A stretch of 64,000 bases of DNA from contig OY783200.1 of assembly GCA_963678675.1 (NCBI GenBank), positions 11,395,431 through 11,459,430 of the forward strand, written 5' to 3'. The translations under genes were made by a program, and so were the position numbers. Of this stretch, positions 9,439-21,000 are shown in pieces; position 1 is the stretch's first letter, and the number at the start of each line of letters is the position of its first letter. Source of the stretch: Xiphydria camelus. Its lineage: Eukaryota > Arthropoda > Insecta > Hymenoptera > Xiphydriidae. The notes under the pieces were generated by a model that had not been told where the DNA came from, did not search any database, and saw nothing but the letters and a program-made list of their open reading frames with translations.

Positions 9439-11801
9439 ATGCCAGAACCGTATACTAACGAACGAAATAGAATTCTCTACACCTTAATAGAAACACAAGG
9501 GAATGCACCAAATGAGTGGCCAGATTACCCTATTAAAATTGTTGGTCATGCAGGTAAATGTAATAAAAATACTATAACTGGAGAAAATATAACTATTTCA
9601 AAAAAAAATTGTAACCTTCAAAAACCCCTAAAAAATAAAATACATCATTATGAAGTATTTTCTCCTAGAATATATTTACAATGTTAATCATTCAAGTTGT
9701 AATTGATATTTTTTAAAGTAAAATATAAATATATACAAATGTTTCGCAATATTAAGTGATCAAAATAGCATTATGCTAATTTTCAAATTAGAATACTTTT
9801 TAAAAAATATTAATAACCTTTTAAACATAGATTCAGTTTAAATGATCATTTGTCATGTACTTTTAATAATTTAATTTACAAATTCAGAAAATGTTATACA
9901 TTTTCCCAAAAGTTTAAATGATTAAATTCATTTTTAACCCACATTTTCCGACAGATACGTATGAGAAGGCTATCGAGCGGCTAAATATACTGAAGATTGA
10001 AGAGTATGCATATTCTTCTGATCCTGACATCGGTGCGAAAGAAAAAAATAGTCGAATAGAAAAGGAATTACGAGAAATTGATCTTGCTAATTATGCCAAC
10101 ATAGAGCAAATGTTAAAAGTGCCAAAATTAACCGAAACAGTCTCCACAGCCAGCATAGAACCAATACCCGATCCATTTGCCATTATCGGTAATTACTTTT
10201 ATCTTCACGTATATTTCATAATATTTTGAGCATCGTTTACCAATATTATATTGTGAATATTAATCAATTATTTCTTTTTTAGATTCGCAGTCTGATTGCT
10301 GTACTAATAACGGTATGATGGATCTTGATTCATTAATGAATGAAAGAAGGAAAACATGCGGCCAGAAACGAACAAGTACTTGTTTCTTTTTAAATAAATA
10401 TTAATTAATATTTTCTTTCACTACTATTTTCATAAATATTTACAGTATTAATTTTTCTACTTTTAGAGTCTCAAGCTCTCCATAATAGTGATGATGATTC
10501 TGAAATAGAGAATGGTAAGCGGTATTGTTTATATAGATAGTATTGACGTATTTTCGATAACCATAATTTATTTCAAAGACAACATTCTACTTCTTTATAG
10601 AAAATTCAGATGAACGAGGAAGCGCTTCTCAAGAACCTAACTTCAACTCCGTCATAATAAAAGGAGCATCAACAAGTTCTTTCAAAAAATATAAATTTTC
10701 TGAAGCTCAAGTTCCAAGAATTCAAAAGCATGAATACGGTAATTGAAACATGCTTCCATCCAATTTTCCACCTCCAATTGAATATATATAATGAAAAATT
10801 TTCTTTTTATGATACAGGTCACTCCAGCAAGAAGAATTGCGAACCAACTTCTAAGAATGGCTCAAACGTTTTGGAAAGTGAAAGTCCTATGGCAATTAGT
10901 GCATCAAAACTTCAAGATTCTACACCATCTAAAAAAAAGAAACCACTGACACCACAGACAACTTCTCTAGCTATGACAGGAAGTGGTGAGTTGAAAAAAA
11001 CAGAAACCTACTTTGCAAAATAAATTAATACGCTATTTAATTCAGACTTATTAAATTCATTTGTGTATTACTTTTGATTCAGAAAACAGAGCCTTGAAAG
11101 ATATCAAATTATTACGAACGGAAGTTGCGGAACTGAAAGAAATAATAAAGGAAGTAAAAACAATGATTGAAGTTTCAACAAGTGCCAACTACGTTGGGAA
11201 AAAGAGCTTTGTTGAAGAATTCAATTTGAATTTACCGATCAAAAATGTAGAGGACTTTAAAGCGTTCAATGAAGAACTCAAAATCAATAAGGAGTGCTCT
11301 GATCGTTTTGTAAGTCTCTCCATTAAATGATTTCCTTCATGAGTTTATTATTTTTGAAAACTTTAGTTTCTATATTAACATATTTTATTCTAATTACTTT
11401 TTATTATTACAGAAGGCATCTCTTCATTTGGCTATGAGCTTGGAAAAAGGACTTCGAAAATCTTTAAATGCAGTACTAAAGAAATATATGTTCAGAGACT
11501 TGATTATGAAATTCACAGCAGTTAAAAGATTACCGGAAAGGGAACTTTTTACGGATTTTCCCTTTTGTTCATGCTTGCTAGGTAAAAATTGAATATTATA
11601 TAATCCTGACTAAATAAAAAATTTTCAGTTACTTTATCAATATAATTCAACAATAATTTATTTATAGAGGTCATTTCCGCAAAATTTGATGAAACTGAGG
11701 AGGACGTATTGTCACACATTGGAACAATATTTTCGGTAACTCGAAAGATTGGGGCGGCCAACGCAAGCAAAGAAATCGTTAGCGAAGAATTTTATTCTTG
11801 A
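9439..11801 (+). CDS. DUF4806-like protein, nine exons
   Basis: Exons: 9439-9553, 9955-10188, 10283-10375, 10467-10514, 10601-10738, 10818-10985, 11083-11309, 11413-11581, 11668-11801. Each is bounded by GT and AG and all phases agree, giving about 441 codons without a stop. The N-terminus (residues 1-38, YTNERNRILYTLIE and WPDYPIKIVGHAG) and next exon (TYEKAIERLN) match the gene at the right window edge. A polar, Ser/Lys-rich middle leads to a coiled-coil-like helix (ALKDIKLLRTEVAELKEII). The C-terminus (residues about 300-441: NLNLPIKNVEDFKAFNEEL, GLRKSLNAVLKKYM, ELFTDFPFC) has the look of DUF4806, an uncharacterised domain common in insect transposon-linked genes. The start is probably not the true one, since an upstream exon would be expected. 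AATAAA occurs at 11840. Function unknown; a DNA-binding partner of a transposase is inference. Confidence 0.7.
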
Positions 11802-11899
11802 GTTTTTAATTTTACCCTTATGTTTATAAAAAAAGTTTGAATAAATTCAAATATAAATTACTTAATGTTTGTATTTTTTTACTATGAAATGGGACATTA

Positions 11900-12036
11900 A
11901 CAGGACCCAGGTCGGGCCCCGATCGGGCTACTGAGTTCGGCCCCGGTCGGGCCGTGTGTTTCATCAGCGGTCTGGCCCAGACCAGGTTCCCCGATCTGGG
12001 CCCGATTTGGCCAGATCTGGGCCGGATCGGGGCCAT
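11900..12036. repeat. GC-rich degenerate minisatellite
   Basis: About ten imperfect units built from CGATCTGGGCC, CAGATCTGGGCC, CCGGTCGGGCC and CCCGATCGGGC, in a neighbourhood that is otherwise strongly AT-rich. It starts about 100 bp after the stop of the DUF4806-like gene. Many units are self-complementary around GATC, so the block can fold. Confidence 0.75.
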
Positions 12037-12211
12037 GGCGAAATTTCTGCACGGGAATATGTATTTCAATCATAGTATTATGTTTTTCACTTTTTCATAC
12101 ATAATGTACATACATAATTAGTATTGTATTCGTGTGTAAATAATTTTAGAACTGGTAACTTTGAAACAATGCAAGCAGAATTGCTACGAACTACAACGAA
12201 CTGCCGCGAAT

Positions 12212-12246
12212 CACGCATCGCGCATCGCGCATCACGCATCGCGCAT
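12212..12246. repeat. Short CGCAT tandem repeat
   Basis: CACGCATCGCGCAT units are repeated about three times, followed 45 bp later by a short CA run. Simple repeat; no gene between 12037 and 12779 that I can support. Confidence 0.7.
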
Positions 12247-12779
12247 AGTCTGTAGCGGGCTTAACGTTGTTCGGCGGAGCTATTCACACACACACACAAT
12301 TGAGATATAAAGCTTGCGACCGCCATTAGAATTTTTCTGTATCCTTCTCCCGTTACGTGTATAGCACGTGGAGAGCCGACAAGAACGAAAGGCTTAAATC
12401 GCATAAAAAAGTTTGCCTACCGTCTACCGGGTCCTGGCATCGGTCACTGGTCACTCACTTTAATCGAAGAAAAAGAAAAACTAAGAGAAACGAGGCAACT
12501 GATTGATTCCAATATGGAGCGCGCTTCCCCGATCGCCCTCGGATGTTTCCGTCGTCGCTCGTCGTCGAGGATACGGATCCCGAGCGGGCGTCGCGACGCG
12601 TCGTAGCGAAAATTCTACGGGTATCTACAGCGGGAAGCAGAAATAAAAGGCGGGTCGGACTTCCATGCCAAATCTATCAATTTTGGAGTAAATTTTCTAT
12701 TCCCTTCAAATTTGAGTACGTTCTTGTCAATTTCATTGCAAATACGTACACCCCAAACGGTATTTGAAAATTTTGAAAA

Positions 12780-13347
12780 ATATCCCTTCGTTACTCACGT
12801 GGGTTTTTGAAACATAAGAGCTCACCCCAGTTAAAAATTAACGTTTTCTTAGTGAAAAATTGAAATTTTTTAAGGCTTCTTTTTTTATTTTAAAGCTTGA
12901 GATATTGCCTAATGATCTCAATATTTAAAAAAAATTAATTTCGTAATTTTCTAATTGAAAATAAAATTCGAATTCTCGGTATTCAGACGCTCAGATCTCC
13001 CTGCTGATTTTTATTAAACAATAGTATAAATAATAGACTGAGGATAGTTATCATACTCTCGTTTTATTAACGAAGGACAAATTAACAAATCTGAACAAGT
13101 TTTATAGAAAAATATTAAATATTAAGTTAATTACAGATTATTAAAAATCACTTTTTAACACTTTGCAGCGTTCTGTCGGATAAACAAATCGGTTTTGTCT
13201 TGCGCTTTTGGTGCCAAATTCTTTAATGAAATATTCTCGAAAGGTACCGAAAGTGCCAACCTCGAAAAAAATAAACTCTAGGCGTGGCATGCAAAAAAGG
13301 AGGCTGGGGTGTCGCCTACATCCCACGTGAGCAACGAAGGGGGATAT
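12780..13347. mobile_element. 568 bp TIR element
   Basis: ATATCCCTTCGTTACTCACG at the left pairs with CCCACGTGAGCAACGAAGG near 13322 and GGATAT at the end. TIRs of about 24 bp with one indel. The interior is AT-rich without a convincing frame. No TTAA flank, so the superfamily is open. Confidence 0.6.
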
Positions 13348-13523
13348 GAATGTTATAATACTTAGAAATTTTAGGACCGATTTATATAATCCTCCGGCAG
13401 GCGCGCCTGCGGCAAACTGCCGCAGTTTTGATATTTTTCATCATAACTGAGTTATCATTGCTCATGTGCTTTCACGCATTTAGGGATTCTCGGTTGACAC
13501 CGAGTAGGTACTTCTACTCCCGC

Positions 13524-13772
13524 CATATATGAGCCATTGAAAACCAGAATGGTGTAAGTCACATTTCATGTAAGCTGAGACTATTTGACTGCAAAGTTAA
13601 GTACAATTTGAAAAATCTGTTTAGATGATACACAAACAGATATATTAAATCGTACATATCTGTTTTGTATCATCTAGACAGATTTTTCAAATTGTACTTA
13701 ACTTTGCAGTCAAATAATCTCAGCTTACACGAAATGTGACTCACACCATTCTGGTTTTCAACAGCTCATATG
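13524..13772. mobile_element. 249 bp foldback MITE
   Basis: Arms of about 115 bp pair nearly perfectly: GAAAACCAGAATGGTGTAAG at about 13540 with its complement near 13752, and GACTGCAAAGTTAAGTACAA with the match near 13695. Non-coding. Confidence 0.8.
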
Positions 13773-14127
13773 TAAGTATGCTTGGTGGCATACAGATTGG
13801 CCCTGGTCAGTTTGAGTCATTGTTTTGTGAGAGTAGTGTCATTGTGCGATGTATTTGCCTCTGCACGCCCCCTACGATGTAAATATAATTTTATATTTTA
13901 CAATATAAAATGTAAACGTTTGAATTGTGTTTAGGTTATACAATGTAACTCACTAACTTGAAAATAATTCAAATAGCACACCCGTCATTTCAAAAGATAA
14001 TGTTTACGCATATATTTTTTTATGAATATACCTCCAGCAGTTGGAGATAATTTCAGCAAACCTTATATCGTCGTACTCGGGAGAACATATGTCGTGTTCA
14101 AATATGTAAGAATATAGCTTTTCAAAA

Positions 14128-14403
14128 ACAGAGTATTCGCATTTGATGAAGAAACATCTGAAGGAAAGAGCTGGGATTCAAAGTCTTCCTAAAGATCTAC
14201 AAGTATTCCTGGAAAAGTATAAGTAGAATCATTCATCTGTTAGAGATGATCTGAAGCCTGGTATTTGTTACATGTGTGGCAAACATAAAAATAATAGAAC
14301 AAAAATAATATGTCAAAAATTCGACAGGAATATTTGTAAAAAACACAGCACTATAACAGTCAAATGTTTCACTTGTAAAAATAAACAAATGGAAGTGGAT
14401 TAG
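14128..14403 (+). pseudogene. piggyBac transposase C-terminal remnant
   Basis: The frame reads LMKKHLKERAGIQSLP then, after a stop, a cysteine-rich tail with CYMCGKHKNNRTKIIC, NICKKHS and CFTCK before a TAG. This order (charged helix with LP, then a C-x2-C ... H ... C-x2-C cluster) is that of the C-terminal zinc-binding domain of piggyBac transposases, which recognises the element ends. The DDD catalytic core is missing upstream and one stop interrupts the link, so only the tail survives. Neighbouring TIR elements are unrelated as far as I can see. Confidence 0.6.
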
Positions 14404-14920
14404 TTTTCTTATGCAGATATAATTTGAATTTTTCAATAAATTAAATAAAAAACTAAGAAGCATTTACTTATTCCGTATGATATTGTAGTAATTAATGTTA
14501 ACATAAAGAAATATTGATTTGCGATGTAAAAGCCGCAACGCGCCCACTCGCGCAACTGTTAATTGCGCGCCCGCCGAAGGGATAAAAAAATAATAATAGC
14601 ATTAAAAGTAAAAATCGCAGCTTAATAAAATTTAGCACACTAACGCGGATACGTTTTAACTTTATACAAAAAATAAAAATGGGAGAAAATTAATGATTCA
14701 TACTTTTTATTCTATAAATATTTAAATCCCATTCTTTTGGGTCTCGCCGCTTTTTAAACATCGCGTTAAAAAATTTTTTTTATAAGGCATTTAAAAATGC
14801 AATTCCGAAACTCAGCGTTTCCGGACCCATGTTCAAAGCAACTTTTTTTCTTATTTTCATCCAAGGAACCCATCCTTGAAGTTTATCGCAATATTAAAGA
14901 ATCACCCGGGATATAATAGA
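14404..14920. other. Region with no assignable gene
   Basis: AT-rich sequence with one GC-rich patch (CGCGCCCACTCGCGCAA near 14539). I see no frame, repeat or structured element that I can support. Confidence 0.5.
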
Positions 14921-14922
14921 TA

Positions 14923-16183
14923 GGGGAGTGTCGTCAGGGTTGGCCTGTCGTCTAGGTCGGCCATTTGCGATATTTCAGTTTATAAAACTAGTTTCAACTA
15001 TCTGCAAGCGTGATAAAACTTCTATTGGTAACAGCAAACTTTTCGTGGCAACACCGAGTTTGAAGCATGAATGTAAAACGTGTTGTGCACTGAGTAGCTT
15101 GGGAAAGAGGAAAAAAGTTTTCCAATATCAGTGAATATGGTATCAGAACTTGAAGCTAAAACATGCCGTAATCAAAGTAAGCATATAAATGTGTCATATG
15201 GTTATCCTTTAAGAATAAACCAAGAGGATATTTCAATTTGATAACCCGTTTGGTCGGGGTGTGATGCGATGTGGACCTGGTGTTTGTCGTCAAGGTTGGA
15301 CAATTCGTGTAGTCAGGGTTGGCCACCGTGATTTTTTTTTCTTTTCGGGGTAATAGCAACGTTTTGTCATTTTTTGATGCTACGAAACGTTAAGAAAGTG
15401 AAATATGATTGTATGAAGCAGTGTTTAAGTCGTACCGTTACTTAATACGATAAGACTATACTGTATCTATTCTTACAATTTCACGAAATTTACGTCACGG
15501 TTTTCCCTACAATCGGTCTATTTTGACCTCAATTGAACCTCTGCAGGCTGCCATGCCAGCAAGAAAATCGAAACGAGGACGTCGCCCCATAAATAGCACG
15601 GTTCTGACTTCGTCCGAGAGCCTTTACACATTGCGCGAGAAACAAAAAGAGCGAGACATTTCGAAGATACCCAAAAAACGTGCAGCACAAACCCCAACGA
15701 AGTCCGCTACAAAAACACCAGCAAAACGAGGTCGTCCACCCAAAAAAGTGCAGAAAAAGCCCTCTTCGGATGAAGACGAGGACTTTTGCCTCATCTGTTT
15801 GGAAGCGATGCCTCATCACTTAAATATTAACAATTCCGTTGCATGTATTGAATGCAAAAGAGAAGTGCATTTGAAGTGAGCGAAAATGACGACCAGCTAC
15901 TTTATTTGTCAAAATTGCGATTCAGAATAATTTAGCGGCTATATTTCGTCGATTTTCAACAGCTGGCCAACCTAGACAGCACTGGCCAACCTTGACAGTA
16001 TTTCTAATTTTTTTAAAATATCCATTACTTTTTTTATTTTTTATTCAATAAATTCGTAATATGTCGGAAAAGTTTCCTTTTTTCCGGACCTTTCTAAAAA
16101 TGCGCAGTAATTATAAGAATTCTCTTTTACGTGGAAATTATGGGCACTAGTCAAAACTATGTCCAACCCTGACGACACTCCCC
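14923..16183. mobile_element. pogo-like deletion derivative, TA target duplication
   Basis: TIR GGGGAGTGTCGTCAGGGTTG at 14923 and its complement ending at 16183, flanked by TA at 14921-14922 and 16184-16185. The motif GTCGTCAGGGTTGGCC recurs near both ends (near 15284 and 15310; inverse near 15965 and 15985), as expected for repeated transposase binding sites. TA duplication and the C-terminal remnant inside point to the pogo branch of Tc1/mariner. The element kept only the last part of its gene. Confidence 0.8.
15523..15930 (+). pseudogene. C-terminal end of a pogo-like transposase
   Basis: The frame has a basic stretch with an AT-hook (PAKRGRPPKK), an acidic linker (SSDEDED), then a Cys-rich module: FCLICLEAMP ... 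ACIECKREVHL, a TGA at 15877-15879, and MTTSYFICQNCDSE ending in TAA at 15930. The spacing is that of the small PHD-like zinc finger at the C-terminus of many insect pogo-type transposases. The TGA stands where the family has a zinc-binding cysteine, so a single TGT-to-TGA change broke the finger. No HTH or DDE domain remains, so the element would depend on a relative. Confidence 0.6.
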
Positions 16184-16185
16184 TA

Positions 16186-16588
16186 CACTTAGCTTGGAAT
16201 GACCCTATACTGCTCTCCGACAAATTATAGAACAAAAGATAAAAATGGCAAAAACTGCTTGTTTTTTTAAATTTTTAATGTTCCGGGCAGCTCACGGATT
16301 TGGAAATTTTAACCAGCTCTTGAAAGAAAAATTTTGATATTTACATAAATTTGCAAATCCTTCATTTATACCAATACAAAAAATGTTCAGAATAGCAAAA
16401 AAATCGGTTTTATTGGCAAATTCAACATGTTGCGGGATATTTACCGGATTCAGAACTTAGTCGAAGACGCTGATTATTGATTATAGTATTTGCAACTTTA
16501 AATCTGAAAAATTGCCATAAATAAATAATGATTAGTTTCTCGAGTGTAAAGTGGCCTGGATTGAAGAAATAAATTATTACATCGACCC
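16186..16588. other. Region with no assignable gene
   Basis: Short AT-rich gap between the pogo-like element and the Harbinger element. No repeat or coding pattern that I can support. Confidence 0.5.
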
Positions 16589-16620
16589 TTAGGGGGCATT
16601 TACACGGGTCGATTTTCGCC

Positions 16621-17729
16621 GTGCGGCTGGTCACTTACGAAGTCGCCTCTGTAAGCCGAATCGCTACCCCATTTACACAGTCGACTGAAATCGCAAACGA
16701 CTATGTCTTTTCTTCGAAGATGTTGAGCAGAACAGATCTTTTACGTGCTGGCATCGAAATAGTTAGTGAATCAATTCTTCACGAATTGGCTAAAGAACAA
16801 AGAAAGAAGGAGAAGAAGAAGGAAAGGAAAAAACGTGAATGTTGGGTTCGCGGATGGATTTCTTGACGTAAACTATTGGGTGCTTCGGATAGGTATTTTA
16901 TTGATGGAATTGAGGTCAGAAGAGAGATCCAGATTATTTTAGAAAACGTTTAAGGGGGAAAGCCACTGTGATATGTTCAAAAAATAGATTTTTTTATTTT
17001 TACATTTTCTTAATGTTCGAGGTTTCAAGAATCTGTTCCCTAAGTTTCAAACCGAAATTCGAAAATTTTATGGAGTTATGAAAGGTTTTGTGTGAGTAAG
17101 CGCATACGCTCGAACTTGACCGCGCGGTTTAAAAGGCTTTTATCTCGAAACTACATTTTTCCAACTGGGCGCCATCATAACTCAGTCAATTTTTATCCGA
17201 TTACCTTGAAATTTTCACAGAATATTTTTAAAAGAATTATCTTCAGTTAAGCGTATGATTTTTTCGATTAAGCGATTACTTGTTGAGATATAATTAAAAA
17301 ACTGAGCAATTTTTCTCTAAATTTCGAAGTTCTATCTTTAAACATGCGTTACTTTGTTAAAAATTTAAATTTTTATAAATCCGTACGCTTAACTGAAGCT
17401 AGACTCGTGTAGTTTAAGAAAATAATTGATTTTTTTGGTTTGGATATACCATTCGGACACAGCAATGGCGCCCATGCGCCAAACATTTTTCAGAGAAGCT
17501 TTACGGCATCGCGTATTATTGTGTAGTTTATTGATATTATGTATTGCTTTTTTTTTCTAATATACTAAAATATATGTACCTTCATGTAGTTGTAAAAGTT
17601 TTTTCCCTCGTTTTTTATTTTAATCAGAAAAAATTCACAAAGTTATTCTACATTTTCCGGTCATCACAGTGGCTTTCCCCCTTAAGAATGACTACAGATC
17701 AGTTTGAGACTTTACTACGTAACCGATGA
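16621..17729 (+). pseudogene. Harbinger transposase N-terminal fragment, split by an insertion
   Basis: A Lys/Arg-rich stretch leads to CWVRGWIS, a stop, and RKLLGASDRYF (up to about 16910). After the 728 bp insertion the frame resumes with LRMTTDQFETLL at about 17683. This is the typical start of HARBI1-like transposases (WVRPW, then RM...F..LL), which bind element ends and cut at TTA sites. A frame change lies between the two parts, and the remaining DDE domain is absent because of the 4.1 kb insertion or deletion. Not functional. The same N-terminal module occurs at 54741-55160. Confidence 0.7.
16954..17681. mobile_element. 728 bp TTAA-target element
   Basis: GGGGGAAAGCCACTGTGA at 16954 and its complement at 17681, each bordered by TTAA (16950-16953 and 17682-17685). 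TTAA duplication is the signature of piggyBac and some Kolobok elements; the GGG start leaves the choice open. It interrupts the Harbinger transposase frame. Inner inverted blocks (CAGTTAAGCGTA near 17245 and its partner near 17385) are present; no protein. Confidence 0.8.
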
Positions 17730-18042
17730 ATAATGGCACATCCCTAGTATCGCAAGAAGGGGTCGGGTTGTCTTGGAGGAATGGTTCGACCCCTATTACC
17801 TGGAAACGCCAGCGTGTTAAGTCGGTGTCCGCGAGACGACCTGTGTGTACGGGTGCCGACTATAGTCGGCGTTCGCGAAACTTAATAATAACTTAATATT
17901 CATACAATATACTCATTTTCATGTTTTTCATATAATACGATGAAATAGTTGTTATGTAGCTCTTAAAAAAGTGTAAATACAAGACAATTACAAAGTGGCG
18001 TCAAAAGACGTAAGTCCGAACGTCAGACTACCGAAGACTACT

Positions 18043-21000
18043 GGACGGCTATTCTGTAACTGAGTGAAAGCCTGTTCCCATGAGAAGTGGGCGGAGTTCA
18101 CCGGAAAAGTGGCGAGGTTCCTCGTCGCTATTCTGTAACCCGGTGAACGTAGTTCCCGGGAGAGAATCGGTCTGCTCTCCGGGAGAACGGCGACTCTAAC
18201 CTGCCTACTTCTGTGACAGCGTGCCGCAGTTTACAGTTTAATAATTTGCGTGTTCCGACAAACGATACACAGTGGTCCGGCGATCTAAGCAAACGCGGTC
18301 ATAAGTATATCAATAACTAAAGATATACTGTTAAAATAAAAGACCAAAAATTAACCAAATATTTATTCTACTATGATAACGTAAATGGAACATAATAAAA
18401 AAATATATTAAACTGAAACATTCATTATTAAATGATATAAAATAATTCAAAAACATACTTATATATAAGAACTTTTTCCAGAGGTGGTAATAGGAAAAGT
18501 AGTTGGAAAAAATAATTTAACAAAAAGCACATTTCCCTAATGCTTACAATAAAAGTCAAAAGCAGCTTAATAATTAAAAAAGGTATAGGTATTATACTGG
18601 TACCTAGTATTATTCCAAAATATGCATCCTTGAAAACGTACACATAAAACGTACCTGAAACCAAGCAAATTGTTTTAAATAGAGAAAACTGATTTCGTAA
18701 TAATAAGACTGCGAAACCGTAAAAATTCAATACATTAAAATGGGACAAGAATGGCATGTAAAATGTTATATAATAATCAAGGGCATGCTTCAAACTATAA
18801 CTTAAACCAAAAAATGTACGTATCTGAACTTAGCATCATAGTAAGCAGTTATGAATATTATGGACTTTTGACCTATTTCAGAACCACTGTGCGATGGTCG
18901 GAATTCTGATTAACGATCCTTAGTAATCAGGAATATGCACCTATTTTTTTACATCAAAAATGGATTGAGCACGTAAAAAAAGTTGGGACGTGTTTTTTTA
19001 TTTTTGTTTCTGACGCGAAATTAAGCCGTAAGAAATTAATAAAGTTTGCGCTAAGCTCCGCCCACTTGAAACGGCCGGTCGAGCGGCACGCCGGGCCGTG
19101 ACGTCACTATACACTATCGGATATCGCATTCGTGTTGACGGCGTCTGCAAAACCGTAAGCGTGTGGTATAGTTCTTCGTTTTGAGGACTGTTTAACTGTT
19201 TCCAGTACGAAGCTTGTGTTGTGCTGTGAAAATAGACAGTGGATTTGTACAAGGGAAATCTGACAATTTGCCGCAAATCGATGCTTTGTCAGTGTTCGCT
19301 TTTCTTGGATCAAACCCAGATTTCATTGGAGCTGAAACGCGAAATATTAAAGCAATAAGGTAAGGTTTAAAGATACGGTATGAATAAGTCAGATTGTATA
19401 CCTCAAAATAAAATAAATAGCAGTCTGCCTATATGTAATTTGTAAATATACACGGTGTCGCCTTTTCGATGTACCTACGGAGTTTTGGGAAAAACATTAT
19501 AGAAAAAATCCAGTTACACATCCTCGGGGCCGATTTTGAAAACAAATTTAATGCTGTCAAAATCTCACGGCTAACTAGATCCAATATTGAGATACAGGGT
19601 GTTTCTCATTTTTTGCCATTTCCTTTATGGCCTTATATTTCGGTTATTTTTAAAGATAGAAGAACAGTATAACGGTGATTTTTCGTAGATCTTTATGTAG
19701 TTGTTTACAATAATATTTGTTTTTAATATATGATTGGTATTAGATATTTATAAGTGGTATTATTTCATTCAATAGATACTACTTATTGTTAGTTGTTATA
19801 AGTACTTAAAATTTTTATAAGTACTCTGCTGTTTTTCAACTATGTTGTTGGTAACTTTCTTTAAATTTACGTTATCTTCATCTAAATTTTTGGAAATATG
19901 CCATTAATAAAATATGTACAATATACAGTACAATACAGTTACAACAATGTGCACAAATATAGGTATATAACTGTACCTATAACTCTTACATTAAAATGGT
20001 CCTCACAACAGTATAGCGAGGTCTTTAGGGAAAGTGGCGGGTTCTTTTTCTTATCCCTCTTCATATATTGCCGTACACCACTTCTTCCGAAGATCCTGAT
20101 TTTTTGGAACGGAAAAGAATATTTTTTCCGGTGTTGCCACAGATGTATTTGTACATCTCGGCACTATATAATATTTATAAATCCTTCTTCCTTCCTTCTT
20201 CGACATTCTACTATCAAACCTCATACAAAAATAGTCAGAAAAAATAAACAAACTTCCACTTCACTTGTACTCTTCCGATACGCAAGGCATTGAGAAACAG
20301 ACTAGAAGGTGCACTGGCGTGCCGGTTTCGTGCATAGTGACATCACGAGCCAGCGCCTCCCACAACGGAGCGTTTTGAAATACGTCACTGGGAGGCGTGG
20401 CCGTGCTACTTTTAAAGTAATGTTTTTGAGGTAGGAGTTTTTCTTATCAACTTTTCACTATTGGTACTGTGCTTTGAATAACTTTAACTACTATGTCTGC
20501 TGTGTTTCATGCATATTAAAATTTCATGCATATTTCTGATTAGTATCACAGCGATATACAGGGTGTAACAGAGTAAGTGTTACAACGTGAAACTGTAGAT
20601 TCCTTATGAAAGAAGAAAAAGATTTTTCCTCTTACAAAAATGTTCTGCAGGCTGTCGTTTTCGATATAAGGTAAAACAGGGTGAGTTGGCGAATGGAGTT
20701 GGCTCCTCGTTTCTATGGAAAGAAATGGAAACGAGGGGCCGACTTCATTCGCTAACTCACCCCGTTTTACCCTACAGGATGTCAAAGTTTTGAAAAAAAA
20801 AACGTTTTTCTTTAAACCACGAACTACTTTTTATTAGGTGTCAACACACAAATCTGATAAAAATAGTTCGAGGTTTAAAGAAAAACGATTTTTTTTCAAA
20901 ACTTTGACATCCTGTATATCGAAAACGAAAGCCCGCAGAACATTTTTGTAAGAGGAAAAATCTTTTTCTTCTTTCATAAGGAATCTACAGTTTCACGTTG

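Noticed and set aside
18428..18793. Hydrophobic 121-codon frame (and its partner at 21329-21544) as a membrane protein
   Set aside because: It lies in AT-rich inverted arms, is rich in Phe/Leu/Ile as expected from base composition, has no recognisable family and has no supporting splice structure.
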